Positions 39,712-51,760 of a DNA stretch of 64,000 nucleotides are shown piece by piece. Both the position numbers and the translations under genes were made by a program. A model generated the notes under the pieces. That model had not been told where the DNA came from, did no database searches, and worked only from the letters and a program-made list of their open reading frames with translations. Origin of the DNA: Paralvinella palmiformis. Its lineage: Eukaryota > Annelida > Polychaeta > Terebellida > Alvinellidae. Numbering within the stretch: position 1 is the stretch's first letter; each line of letters begins with the position of its first letter. The stretch spans positions 62,001 through 126,000 of the forward strand of contig JAODUP010000227.1 in NCBI GenBank assembly GCA_025642065.1. Direction: 5' to 3'.

Positions 39712-41203
39712 GATCAAATATCTTCTTGGGCTTTCTGTCTCTTAACGGATAGGGTCTGGGAATAGTTAGTGTATCGGGTGGTTTATCTGTGGGAGTTGGT
39801 GGTGTCTTATTGCCCTGGGTAACACGTACTAGTATTCGGCGAATCTGAACGCTGATCTGATTGTACTGGGCTTACAGCTGGATTTACATTAGGCGGTACA
39901 CCATCAGGTAGTGTTACTGTTATTTGGTTGGATGGTGCAGCGGTGGGTATCACCTGTCTAAGTATATATTCTGGCTGATGATCTGAAATAGTGTCGCCTG
40001 ATCTTAGTAGATGATCAACATGAATATGGCGTACATCCTGCCCTACACGAATAAGATACGTAAGTGGAGCTAACCGTTTCACGATTGTTCCTGGCATCAA
40101 CATTTTCTCTCTATCATTGCACTCAAATTATCTAAACTTAGTGGATACATCTGGTGACTGTTTATCTACTATCTTACTGCGCAAGTCAGGTTTTATCAGA
40201 TTGAATCTGGTACGTGGTTGTTGTTTCAAAAACAACTCGGCAGGAGACCTGCCTCTGCTGGTATGTGGAGTTATTCTATACATCAACAGGAAATTAGTTA
40301 ACTGTTGGCTTCGAGACATGGATGGAGACTTCCTTAGTGCTTGTTTCAACGTCTGAACACGACGTTCAATACAACCGTTACTGGCTGGATGGTATGGTGG
40401 TGTCAATGTTTTCTTGATACCATTTAGCATCAAGAACTGGGCAAACTCTCGACTTGCAAACTGTGGTCCGTTATCAGACACTACCTCATGGGGAATGCCA
40501 AAAGACGCAAACAAGTTGCGAAGAATCTCGGTGACTCTCTGAGAGGTAGTACCTGCAGTGGGGAATACCTCTAACCACTTGGAGTAATTACTTCGCCTAA
40601 CATCGGTATAAGATCTCCTAGGTAATCAGTAAGAACCGATTCTGGTGTTTGCAGAGCAAGATGTGATAGATGATTATGATACAGCGATTCAGAAATGATT
40701 GATCGTGCAGCACGTGTGTCCACTATGAACGTTATCTTTGTCCCTTCAATTTCGACTGGAACCTTAATTTCTTCTGATTTACCTTGTGCTTCTGTATATA
40801 TAGCGATACTGTGTCAGGCTTCGTTGACTCATAACTAAGTCCTTGAACTGTATTTACACTATCGCCAACCTGATGAGTGTTACTGTTGTACCTCTGATAT
40901 CGTGATGATTTACATGCTTTAGCAATATGTACAATTTTTGACCTTTATGACATGACCATCTCTTGGCATAACTATTGTCTGGATTATGCTGACCATTACA
41001 GCGATAACATGTTTTACGCTGTTTGTTAGCGTTCTTTTGTCTTGACTTCTGTGAGTCACTCCATTTATTTTGCTTTCACTAAAGTGAGCCTTTTGGTTAT
41101 CCTATATACACTATGTGTAACAACTGGTGTAGATTGACAACACTTCGTCTCATTGTGCGCTAGTTCCATTGCCTGAGCCTCAGAACAAGCTTTATCCCAA
41201 GTC
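39712..41203 (-). mobile_element. Internally deleted Ty3/gypsy retrotransposon
   Basis: In order on the minus strand: a gag-like piece (TWDKACSEAQAMELAHNETK), a zinc knuckle CYRCNGQHNPDN near 41000, a protease-like strand ITFIVDTRAA near 40730, then integrase core (WLEVFPTAGTTSQ near 40585; VVSDNGPQFASREF; PPYHPASNGCIERRVQ, the D-N-G-P-x-F and H-P-x-S-N-G-x-x-E motifs) and a C-terminal chromatin-facing end. The last part shifts frame into PRPYPLRDRKPKKIFDL before a stop near 39712. Reverse transcriptase and RNase H are absent: protease and integrase are nearly adjacent. Several stops and shifts. Confidence 0.75.
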
Positions 41204-41334
41204 ATACATTAAAGTATAATATAAAACGGCAAAAAAGATTTAATATTTTTTATTATGTCTAGGCCACACTTTTATCTGCAATGAGTCCATTGATCCTGCT
41301 ACATGACCTTAATAGTTCCGAGAATGATTTTTCA

Positions 41335-44300
41335 CCATTTGCGTGGCAATTGATTTACCTTTTCATAGTGTTTCTTGTCTCTGTTTGACATTTTATACGA
41401 TGATTCTATTGTGTGTAAATTAATTGTTGTTTTAGTAAACATCATCAACTCAAGAGTAATGAACGACAGGTATTGTAAACGTAGTAATTTATATATAAAT
41501 AACATCATAGATAACGATGTCACTGATTTTAATGATAATCATATCACTGATGACAAATTTACTGATATTGACAATTATAATGATTATCATGTCACTATAA
41601 TGACCATGTCATCAGTTTAATGATAATCATATCACTGATGACAATGTCAGTGATAAAGACCATATTGTTAATACTCATGTCACTCATGGGCATGTCACTG
41701 ATGACCACGTCCTAAGTCAGGTAAATAATGAGTTTAATGGACTAACAGAGTCATTTGAACATCAACAGTATTCGACATAAATTTCCACCTTTGGCTGAGG
41801 CTTTGAGCAAACATGTTCTTGATATACTGATGTTGCAAGAAACTAAAATAGACGAATCATTCCCAGTGAGGCAATTCTCAGTAGAGGGCTATTATAGATG
41901 CCTCATTGGGAATGATTCGCCTTATGCTGTTTGTCAGAGATGACTAACCTCAACGTAGACGTTATGACCTAGACGAACATGATTGCAAATCGGTAATAAT
42001 AGAAATTAGTTTTGCAGAAAAATAAATGGCTGATACACAGCGTTTATAAGCAACCCATTGTGAACGATATTATCTAATATGTGGCGACTTAAATGTTAAC
42101 ACGCTGAAATCTAACTGCCTAGTAATAGATATTTTAGATGTGCATGGATGTCGTAGTATTGTTACAAAACCAATATATTTTAAGTCTAAAGTAGCAACCC
42201 TAATATATGTTGTCTTTACCAATGTTTCCAAAAGTCTACTACATATTGCATATCTTGATTGTGATTTAAGTGATGTTCATCATATGGCATGTTACCTACC
42301 AAAATGCACTTACCTATTATTAAAAAGCGGCATATTATTTATCGAAGCTATAAACACTTTAGTGAACAAACATATACTCAAGATCTATCATATATTCCCT
42401 TTCAAGTATGTGATATGTTTGATCATGTAGATGATACATATTGGTTCAATTAATCAATGATAATACAAGTAATAGATGATGATGCGCCCTTAAAGAAAAT
42501 AACTATTATAAACAATCAAATACCTTATATGTATAACTGTCAACTAAGAAAGGCCATTAACGTCAAAAAGATGCTGAAGCGGAAGTTTTACAAATACTGA
42601 ACGGATATTAATTGCAACAAATATAGGGGGTCACAGGAATTATGTAGTTAAACTTTCGTAAAAACTGTATAAGACAATATTTGCAGACATAATGTGAAAT
42701 GTCAAACGGAAACTGTTTTTGGAAAACAGTGAAATCTTTTATTGTTACTGAGAGAGATAATGATATGTCATATTAATGGTAAATAATGTAATAGAGAACG
42801 ATCATGGTAATGTCAGTCACATAATGAACGAATACTATGTTAATATTACAAGATCTATTGGTAATGATGAGTCAATATCAATCGATGATCAGTTTGAGGA
42901 TATACTAAAAACACATCCCAGTGTACTCCGTATAAAAAAAATCAATAAAACATGATCGACACTTCTTCATTTAGTCATTTTAATGTTGAAAATGTATATA
43001 AAAAAACGACCTGACTTAAACCGTCGTAAAGCACCCGGATATGACGTTATCCCACCAAAACTAGTCAACATAGGTTCTGATGTACTTTCTCATCCCATCA
43101 TGTGGCTAATTAACAAAAGTATTCAGAACTCCAAATTTCCGGATGATCTTAAGTCAGCCGAAATATCACCTATTTTTATATAAGGTAACACGTACGATAA
43201 AAAGAATTACCGACCAGTCAGTATCCTTCCATGTTTCAACAAAATTTGAGGGTATTCTTATAGATCAGATGTATAACATTATGAACCCTTTTATTCTTGC
43301 CATTCCTTTCGGGATTCAGAAAGGGCCATAACTGTCAAAATGTACTACTAAGATTAATTGACAAATGCAAATCTAATATTGATGACGGTGATATCAGTGG
43401 AGCCTTACTGACTGATAGTTCGCAAGCTTTTGGTTCAATCCCGATTCATGCATGCTAATTGCAAATTATTTTATCAATAGATTACAAAGGGTAAAAATCG
43501 GCAATGTTAAAAGTGGATGGATGGAATTAGAAAAAGGAGCGCCACAGGGTTAAATGCTTGGCTCATTAGCGTATAACTTATTTTCTAACGATCTCTTATA
43601 TTTAGTTTGTGATTTGTGTGATATTTACAATTACGTAGACGATAACACTATTTGTGTACATGGTAATAAAATTGAAAATGTATTGTTAGACATAGAGCTT
43701 GTGTCAAATGTTTTAATGAACTGGTTCAAGGAAAACTTTCTTCAGGTTAATCCAGAAAAATTCCAATTTATTTTATTTAACAAGACCAAATTAAAAAGCA
43801 GTATAGTGATAGATGGCATTAGTCTCATGCCTCAGTCAAACTGCTAGGTGTCCACATCGACCACGCACTTACCTTAAATAAACATATATCAACAACCTTC
43901 AAAATGGCAGGACTCGAATTAAATGCTCGTGGTCGGTAGTCAAATATATTGAACGAGAGAAAAAAATATGTATTGTTTGAATGTTTCATTATGTCACATT
44001 TTAACTACTGTCCGGCAGTCTGGTATTTCTGCAAAATATCAGATATTAAGAAAATAGAAAATATCCAGAAACAGGCTTTACGCTATATTATAAAAGATTA
44101 TTCAACCACGTATACAGAATTATGAAATATGGATTGCAAAACTCTTCTGTATGTATATAGAATCAAGCTTATTATAATTGAAATATTTAAGTTTATTAAT
44201 AAAATAGGACCTAGTTATCTACATGAACTATTCGCTCGAAAGGTAGACATTCATAATTTCAGAGGTTCATTCAGGGTTACGTTGCCTAAATTCATAGCTA

Positions 44301-44670
44301 TACAGTATGATAAGTACTCTGAGATATGAAGGGGCTCAAGTGTGGAATCAGTTAGATGACGATATTAAACCAGCTATTAATCTAAAGGTATTTAGAAGGC
44401 GTATAAAGAAATGTAACGCACTTAGTTGCTCTTGTTTTAATTATACACTGGTTCACTGAATTTAATGTGATAGTTCATTATTAATATTCAATGTATTAAT
44501 CAAGATTCATTCTTCACCATGTTCATCAGTTATATATCGTGTATCATTGCATCACATTCGTTCAATCTTTAATCATAATATCATCTTATTTTTATTCGGT
44601 TAATAGCTTTTAGCTAATGTTACTTGTATTTGTATTACCGAACTGAAATAGAGTTTTATCTTATCTTATC
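41335..44670 (+). mobile_element. Full-length but frameshifted CR1-superfamily LINE
   Basis: From about 41755 the plus strand reads NINSIRHKFPPLAEALSKHV and LDILMLQETKIDESFP (start of the apurinic endonuclease). RT blocks follow: RRKAPGYDVIPPKLVN, NYRPVSILPCFNKIFEG, ELEKGAPQG, YNYVDDNTI (the x-x-D-D catalytic box) and MNWFKENFLQVNPEKFQ. The C-terminal HFNYCPAVWYFC and QVWNQLDDDIKP end near 44460. Many stops and shifts. The sequence ends with TTATCTTATCTTATC, a short repeat tail. The 5' part (41335-41750) holds degenerate repeats of ATCATATCACTGATGAC and no clear ORF1. Confidence 0.75.
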
Positions 44671-45097
44671 AGAACAAAATGCCAGTTGTTTAGTGTTCCC
44701 ATCATGTTTGAGGAAAGCGTGCGCCGTAATGAGTTGGGTGAAGGGTTGTCTTACGATCTTAAATGTCCCATCAAGATACCAAGTTTTTGCTGTGGCCAGT
44801 TGATTTAGCTGTATTTGGCTAGCAAAAAGGAGATAGCAATCGTTTCCGGATGTGATGCCTTTCCTGAAGAAATCTACAGGTAACACATCTTCAGATAAGT
44901 TAAAGTCCAGATCGATGGAATCTTGCGGTCTCGGGTTTTGTCGCAGACGATTTGCTGCACGAACAAGATTGGATGGCGCTGATAAGGAAGGCACTGGATC
45001 ATCGTTATTAATCTCGTCCATGATGACATCGTCGACAATCGGCGTAGCAGATTTGAGGAAGTCTTGAGTCGCCTGTTCCTTGACAGTTGCTTTCATT

Positions 45098-45367
45098 GTT
45101 GTGGTAGTCCGCGCACCTGGATCTTCCTGGTGGAGATGATTGAAGATACCCGTTGTGGTAGTCCGCGCACCTGGATCTTCCTGGTGGAGATGATTGAAGA
45201 TACCAGTTGTGGTAGTCCGCGCACCTGGATCTTCCTGGTGGAGATAATTGAAGATACCCGTTGTGGTAGTCCGCGCACCTGGATCTTCCTGGTGGAGATG
45301 ATTGAAGATACCCGTTGTGGTAGTCCGCGCACCTGGATCTTCCTGGTGGAGATGATTGAAGCTACCC
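45098..45367 (-). repeat. 54-bp tandem repeat, five copies, in the MULE gene
   Basis: Five units of exactly 54 bp start at 45098, 45152, 45206, 45260 and 45314, differing at a few bases. Each encodes an 18-residue unit, FNHLHQEDPGARTTTTGI, the conserved end of the FLYWCH region, so a domain edge has been amplified in frame. Confidence 0.92.
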
Positions 45368-45839
45368 TTAGTGAAATTATCGCCATGTTGTCGTACTGAG
45401 GCTGGACATCGCAGCGATTTACCACGGGGTAGTACACCACCATTCTCTTGTAGGGCCACGACAGCACGTGCAGCCAGTACTTTTGGCTAACATCGGCTTG
45501 CTTCTCTTTGTGTCGCCTTCAATAACGTCAACTGTTAGGGGTTCGACGTCATCAGGGATGATAAGTGGTGGAGGCTCGTCCAACTTGGACGGTTCCTTGT
45601 GGGATTCTGGTATGACGATATCCCTGGTTGTTGTGTTGAATGATATGTCTGGAACTATATCACGATCTGGATTTGCCATTTCGGCGTCCATAAAGTCGTG
45701 ATCACTGACTGGTGGCAGCGGCGGCATGTCAAACGAACGTCGTGTGCTTGATGTCGTCGGTATAATCATCTTAAATGAAATAACGTAATTATTTAATGTC
45801 AATCAACCCATCAGTTGCACACCAACCCCTCAGTTACCA

Positions 45840-45840
<1 letters not shown>

Positions 45841-45885
<45 letters not shown>
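45841..45885. repeat. (TA)n microsatellite
   Basis: TA repeat of about 44 bp between the two conserved parts of the MULE gene. Confidence 0.9.
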
Positions 45886-45886
<1 letters not shown>

Positions 45887-46429
45887 ATATAATATACGAT
45901 ATGTATTAGATAAAATTACCTGTTTGACACATTCTGTGTCGCCATCTGTGACAACCATCACACTTCAGGGCCTCTTGTCGTGGTCTTAAGTCATCTTGAC
46001 GGTGAATACAAGGAAAACGGCGCTCTAAATCAAGACGCGCTCTTTTAGGTCGAGACGACATATTAACTTCACTATAAAAGTTTGATGGCATTCTTTCAGT
46101 GTTCAAGCGTTATATTTGTCAACGTAATATTTGTGCTATCAACTGCCAAATACTGATGATCTATCTATTTTGTCATTTGGTTTATATACAGCTTTCTGCT
46201 GAAACTGTTATAATACTTTCATTGTAATTTTATCGCAATTGAAATTAACAAACTTCAGGAGTAAATAGTGAATTGTTTTTCATTGTATCTTTAACTTGTG
46301 AGGAGATCTCGAAGTGCCAATTATGAGAAAAACCATTAATCTGAATCATCCAGCTAACATCACACAAGTAAGTAGACGGAAATATAGGTTTATTGCAGGT
46401 CACACTGTGTATAGCTTTTGGTTACATTA

Positions 46430-46655
46430 TCATAATCTTCTTCAGCCATGATCAGTCCACTGCATGATGAAAGCCTTAGCATGTTGCCTCCAAAGGTCTC
46501 GGTTTCTTGCTCTCATGTACCAGTTGACATTGTCCCAGTATTGTTGTAGTTCATCATTTTTATTGCGGGTGTCCAAACTGTCAATGGTCCACCCCATCTA
46601 TTATCCGTTCTGCGGCTGATGTGACCTGTCCATGTCCATTTTTTTATTATTTCCA
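46430..46655 (-). mobile_element. RTE-type LINE 3' fragment
   Basis: The minus strand reads KKWTWTGHISRRTDNRWGGP then LTVWTP, and WYMRARNRDLWRQHAKAFIM: the W-x-W-x-G-H-x-x-R-x3-D-x-R-W motif and W-R-x2-A-x-A-F end of RTE-like ORF2. Only the last 70 or so codons survive. Confidence 0.6.
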
Positions 46656-46809
46656 TAATCTCCATAACTTACATTTTAAGTGTTGATAATGATGTTAATA
46701 AACGTTTTATTAGGTCAACCTGAACTTTATAACATTATATGATATTATAACTTGGTTACGAACTGGTAACCCTTCGATTACGAAACGGTTTGGTTACTAT
46801 ACGACCTGA

Positions 46810-47100
46810 TACCGCTGTCCCTACTCTTTGGAATTCACGCCATGAACATAATGTTAGGTCATCAAATAGCATAGTTTCTTTCCTTCACCATTTGAAAACT
46901 CACATTTTCAGACTTTTTTAATCTTTCCTAAGTTTCCACTCCATCTTATCATTTGTTGATAAACTTTGCAATGTATCTGGAATATGAGTTTGCCCAACCC
47001 TTGTACTAGCTGCGCCACTGAGCTCGATTCTTTTCAAGGATATTAGCGCAATAGAAGTTTTGTAAATATTATTATTATTATTATTATTATTAAACATTAT
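46810..47100 (+). mobile_element. CR1/L2-type LINE 3' end with (ATT)n tail
   Basis: The plus strand reads LLWNSRHEHNVRSSNSIVSF and HHLKTHIFRLF, the C-terminal W-N-S-x-P...F-x3-L-K-T-x-L-F pattern of CR1/L2 ORF2. A 3' UTR follows, then an ATTATTATT tail. The last 100 bp recur, inverted, at the 3' end of the SINE at 33945-34262. Confidence 0.65.
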
Positions 47101-47512
47101 TGTTATTATTCATAAAAATAGCCGAAGCAAATCACTAAAAGATTAGTTAATCACTTATTAAAAACAAATACATTGTTATTTAATTGATTTGTAAGTGTAA
47201 AATATTAAATCATATATCATTTTCTCTATCATTGTAAAACTCATAGAATATCATAAATAACCATGACATTTATAATCTCCTAGGATTTACATGTCGACTA
47301 ATATTTGGTAACAGTAAAATTAGCGAATATTAAGCTGCAAAAGAAATACAGCTATTTTACTAGGGCGTATGCCGTTTTTTGAATGGGCTAAGACGCCTAC
47401 CATGGGCGTCCTGTCCCCAAATCATACAGTCGCGGGTGTGTGTGTATTTTACATTATATAATAGTGTAACAATATTCTTTACTACTTCATTTTCCGGGAA
47501 ATATGGTTAGGT
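47101..47512. other. Spacer between LINE end and hAT element
   Basis: AT-rich sequence with a small hairpin GACGCC-TACCAT-GGGCGTC near 47391. Nothing else recognised. Confidence 0.4.
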
Positions 47513-49505
47513 CAGGGCCGGATTTAGGACTTGGCAAGCTGGGCAGTTGCCCAGGAGCCTCCATATATTTCATGAACAAATTTGTAAGGAAATAGTTTGG
47601 CTGACATGAACGACACGCACGTATCAATCAAAAACCATAGTGCGAGCGTACTTCCAGTGAGATATTGTCCCGGTTGTCTAAGTTGTCTTACTTTTACGAC
47701 TTTAGAAACATTTAATGTACACAACTTAACGTAATTAGCGTACTTACAAAAACACATTTTTCACGCGAAACGTATAAACGTATTCTCGAACGTAATGAAT
47801 ATGAATTTGCGTATTGTATTTGTGAGTGGTAGAAACGCCTAACTGGTTGTTTTCCTGTCATTGGTCAGCACACGTCAGCAGACAAACATCTAAAATCTAA
47901 TGCCATACATATATTAACATAGATTTTCTTCATCATTAGTCGCTGGCTTAGAAACATTACGCAGTATCCTGCTTGCCATCACCTTCCGCTAGGTCTCAGA
48001 CAAGAAGTGAGTACTGTTAATTAATTAGTTTTATGCAAATCGTGGCAGCAGTGATCATACGAACTATCTGCCTTCAACTATCTGTGAAGAACTTGTTAAA
48101 TGAATGGGCAATCAAGTTATGAATTAAATAATTTCATGCATAAAATTGAAAACTGATGAATGGTCATGTTGATCAATTAACTCTGATCTTCATATACATG
48201 GAGCACGATATACCAGTTGAGCGATTTGTGAAGTTCTTGTCAAATCAAAGACACAAGGCTCAAGAAATGTTGGAGGGATTTATGAAATTCCTTGCAGACC
48301 ATGGCATTGGCATTCATAATTGTCGTGGACAATCTTATGATAACGCCTAAGCAATGAGTGGGAAATACTATGCTCTTCAAGCTAAGGTGGCAGCTGAAAA
48401 TCAGCATACGGTTTGGATACCCTGTACTAGAAATTCACCGAATCTAGTTGGACAAGCAGCAGCTGAATGTTGTCAAGCAGCTGTGGTATTTCTTTACTTC
48501 CTTGAAGCAATCTATGTGTTTTTATCAGTTTCGACACATCGTTATGAAATTCTTAGACTTACTGAAGACTGTGAATCCGGTCCTATATCTGTGCCAAAGA
48601 GGGTTTCTACAACACGATGGTCCTGTCGCTCCGGTGCAGTAAAAGCACTCGTCCAAGGATATCACCCAATCCGTGAAGTATAGCAAGATATGAAAATGAG
48701 ACATCCACAGCACGTTCTGTGGCAAATGGTTTCCAGGAACGGATGTGCAAACTGGAGACTGGAATCTGGCTGGTTTTAGGCATGACATTCTTGACAGAGG
48801 TAATACCACAGGTAACAGATTGAAAAATCTGAACACAGCAGTTGCAATGTTGAAGTCTTTCAAATGTTTTGTATGTGAAAAAGTTCTTTCATGTTTATGA
48901 GAATGGAAAGGAGATTGATCATTATATGCATACACATATCTTCAACGAAACGTGCGCTTTAATCCATTGGATTATGGACGACCAGAAGAAGCCGCACTCT
49001 CAATGTCTGAAATATTTCGAGTTCAGACTTTTCTTCTAGTAATTGGTCAAATTCTGAGTTTATTGGAACAACGATTGAAAGCATACGAAAACACTTGTTC
49101 TCTTTTCATTTTGTTTGTGTGAACTCGAAGGGTTGGACTGCAATGAAAATTTGATTGCTGAGTACAAGGATTATCTAGATCAAACACAATGTTTTGAACT
49201 TGTGCAGTTTGCAGCTTTATTCACTCATTTTCCTGAATATGAAGATGATAAGATAGGGAGAGAATATTTTCGTTACAAACTGTTGACGAACAAGAAAGAT
49301 GCGGATGCATTTCCAAATGTCGAGATAATGCTACGAATGTACTTCGTGTTCATGGTCACAAATTGTTCTGGAGAACGTTTATTTAGTAAACTTAAGTTCA
49401 TTAAGAACAGATCCCGTACTACAATGTGTCATGATAGGCTCAATTATCTAGCCTCCACTATACTGAAGGCTGTCCAGGGGCCTGCACATGTCTAAATCCG
49501 GCCTG
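47513..49505 (+). mobile_element. hAT transposon, copy 1, degraded
   Basis: Terminal inverted repeats: CAGGGCCGGATTTAG at the left and CTAAATCCGGCCTG at the right. The transposase lies at 48156-49495 in broken frames: GQSYDNA then a stop, MSGKYYALQAKVAAENQHTV, VSTTRWSCRSGAVKALVQGY, and the C-terminal dimerisation part TNCSGERLFSKLKFIKNRSR (S-x-E-R-x-F-S-x-L-K). The family resembles zinc-finger MYM-like hAT transposases of marine animals. Flanking 8-bp duplications do not match. Confidence 0.75.
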
Positions 49506-51760
49506 GTCATCGGCAATCGTATGATAACGCCACAGCAATGAATGGCAGATACAATGGTCTTCAAGTTAAAGTGGCAGCTGAAAATCATCATGAGGTTTGG
49601 ATACCCTGTGCTGGACATTCACTGAATCTAGTTGGACAAGCAGCAGCTGAATGTTGTCAAGCAGCTGTGGCATTTATTTAGTTTCTTGACGCTTTCTATG
49701 TATTTATAACAGTTTCGACACATCGTTATGAAATTCTTACAGACTCAGGTCGACACATCGTTATGAAGACTGTGGAATCCGGTCTTATATCTGTGCCAAA
49801 GAGGGCTTCTACAACAAGACTGTACTGTAGATCCGATGTAGTACAAGGATTCATCCAAGGATATCATCCAATCCGTGAAGCACTTGCCAAAATAGCAAGA
49901 CATGAAACTGATGCAAATGGTTTCCATGAAAGAATGTGCAAACTGGAGACTGACATATGGTGCTTTTTGACATAACACTCTACATATAATTAATGCCACA
50001 AGTCATGCGTTGCAAGATCCAACACTTGATCTGAACACATCAGTAGCAATGTTGAAGCCCGAAATTATTTGTATGTGAAAAACGAGAGTCCTTTCATGTT
50101 TGTGAGAAGGGAAAGGAGATGTCTGGAACTGATGATTATGTGCAGATACGCAATAGTTAAAGAAATGAACGCTTTAATCTATTGGATTATGGACGACCAG
50201 AAGAGGCTGCACTCTCAATGTCTGAATAATTTCGAGTTCAGATGTTTCTTTCAGTAATTATTCAGTTTCTGAGTTCATTTGAGCAACGATTATAAATCTA
50301 CGAAAACGCCTGTTCATTTTTCGGTTTCTTGTCTGAACTGGAACCATTGGACTGCAATGAAATCGAAGCAGCTGCAGCAAACTTGGTTGCTGAGTTCAAG
50401 GATGATCTAAATAAAATCACATTACAGTTTGTAGCCTTTTCCACTCATTATTTCCGAAGATGAAGATGATAAGGTAGGGAGAGAACGTTTCCTTTACAAG
50501 CTACTGATGAATAAGAAAGTTGCGGATACATTTCCAAATCTCGATATAATACTACTAATGTACTTGGTGTACTTGGAGAACGTTCATTCAGTAAACTGAA
50601 GTTCATTTAGAACCGACTCTGTGCTACAATGAGTCATGATAGGCTCAGCCACCTACTATTGATGAGTATTGAATATAACATTCTCAGAGAGTCTCGTAAA
50701 GTGTCTGGTCTGTAAATATTTGTGCTGTACTATATTGTGCTGTACTAAGTGTGACTGAACTACTTTTATTTTGTACTTGAGTAGAAGTAAAAGTAAGCAT
50801 CTTCAAAATTACTTGAATAGAAATAAACGTAAACTTGTAAATATTTACTTGAGTAAAGAGTAAAACGACTTTGTAAAAGTAATTGAGGTAAAAATAGAAG
50901 ATAAATGTATTGTAGCACAACATAAGAGAATTAAATAGACAGTAGACAAAGGTGAACACAATTCACTGCGTCTAAAGACATGTGCTGTTACCTTAGGTTC
51001 ATTGTGTACACAGACGTGGAGATATGCTCCAACCTTCATATCACTGAACAAAGGCCTTGTTCAATTTCAGCAAAAGTTGATTCTCAAATTTTGTGTCGCC
51101 AATGAGATTACAAATTTAATTATGATGAATCTTAGAAAACAGTTGGCTTCAGCTGAAACATTGTATAACAAAGTGAACCTTCAAAAATAGGTTGGCAAAA
51201 TTATGACGAGTCTTGAATATCAATGAGCATCAGTTGAAATGTGTATGCCCAATGTCAACATTGTTACAAAACTCATTTCATTACCACACCATATTAAAAT
51301 ATATTTGTTTACCATAAATTCATCAAAGATACACAACTTGTAATGATAATTTGCAGCAACTGTACCAATTGCTTTTTAAACCATACGCTATATTATGACT
51401 AAATTCGTAACCAAAATGCCGTGAAGTAAATGAAAGTAACGAAGTAAAAAGTAGCCTTACCGGAAATAAAACTACTTCGTTACAAATAAAAGTAGATAGT
51501 AACAGTCTGAATTCGTTACTTCCAGTTGCTTGAAAAAATAGTCAAGTAGGGTAACGAAGTAGTTTTATTTCGTTACATGACACCTCTGTATGACTGATCT
51601 GCTTGTTTGCTTATTCAGACTCTTTCTACTTGAATAAATTTACTTTATCAATAACTGTAATTATATCTTGTCACCTTTTACTTTTTGGTATTCTAGGGTA
51701 GGGTTGACCTCCACTACTGAAAGCTGCCCAGGGGCCTCAACGTGTCTAAATCCGGCCTTG
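49506..51760 (+). mobile_element. hAT transposon, copy 2, 5'-truncated with a MITE inside
   Basis: Begins directly after the right terminus of copy 1 in mid-transposase (RQSYDNATAMNGRYNGLQVK), then AGHSLNLVGQAAAECCQAAV, SVPKRASTTRLYCRSDVVQ and REALAKIARHETDANGFHER. The dimerisation motif (ERSFSKLKFI) is near 50580. Its right terminus is CTAAATCCGGCCTTG at 51746-51760. The left terminus is missing. Confidence 0.7.
50685..51589. mobile_element. Non-autonomous hAT MITE inside copy 2
   Basis: The right end is TTTCGTTACATGACACCTCTG. Internal words such as GTAACGAAGTAGTTTTATTT and its inverse, and TACTTGAGTAGAAGTAAAAG, are typical of hAT-type non-autonomous elements. The left end (CAGAGAGTCTCG) is only partly complementary, so the boundary is uncertain. 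Confidence 0.5.

Larger units (their letters stand above)
44672..46106 (-). pseudogene. MULE-type transposase gene with FLYWCH domain, truncated
   Basis: The start near 46106 encodes a zinc motif, EALKCDGCHRWRHRMCQTG (C-x2-C, W-x-H-x3-C). After a gap come PLPPVSDHDFMDAEM and GDTKRSKPMLAKSTG, then FLYWCH remains split over three frames (WPYKRMVVYYPVVNRC; CPASVRQHGDNFTKG). Next come IDLDFNLSEDVLP and AKTWYLDGTFKIVRQPF, the W-Y-x-D-G-T-F-K motif of MULE transposases. Reading stops at about 44675, where the LINE tail begins, so the catalytic C-terminal part is missing. Transposase acts by cutting and joining element ends; this copy is dead. Confidence 0.75.
39215..46808 (-). mobile_element. Possible MULE with nested insertions (outer boundary)
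   Basis: The words GTAACCAAACCGTTTC near 39234 and its inverse near 46780-46797 lie at the two ends of this block. ATACCGCT is found directly outside at both sides (39207-39214 and 46809-46816). MULEs have long inverted termini and 8-10 bp target duplications, and a MULE-type transposase lies inside at the right. The extreme terminal bases do not match each other well, so the claim is inference. Confidence 0.35.

Noticed and set aside
45098..45367. CRISPR-like array
   Set aside because: Units are contiguous 54-bp copies with no spacers, in eukaryotic coding sequence.
45064..45399. Plus-strand 111-codon and minus-strand 124-codon repeat ORFs over the 54-bp array
   Set aside because: A 54-bp repeat keeps all frames open; only the minus frame giving FNHLHQEDPGA continues into the MULE transposase.
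47505..49513. 8-bp target duplication around hAT copy 1
   Set aside because: The flanks (GGTTAGGT and GTCATCGG) do not match.
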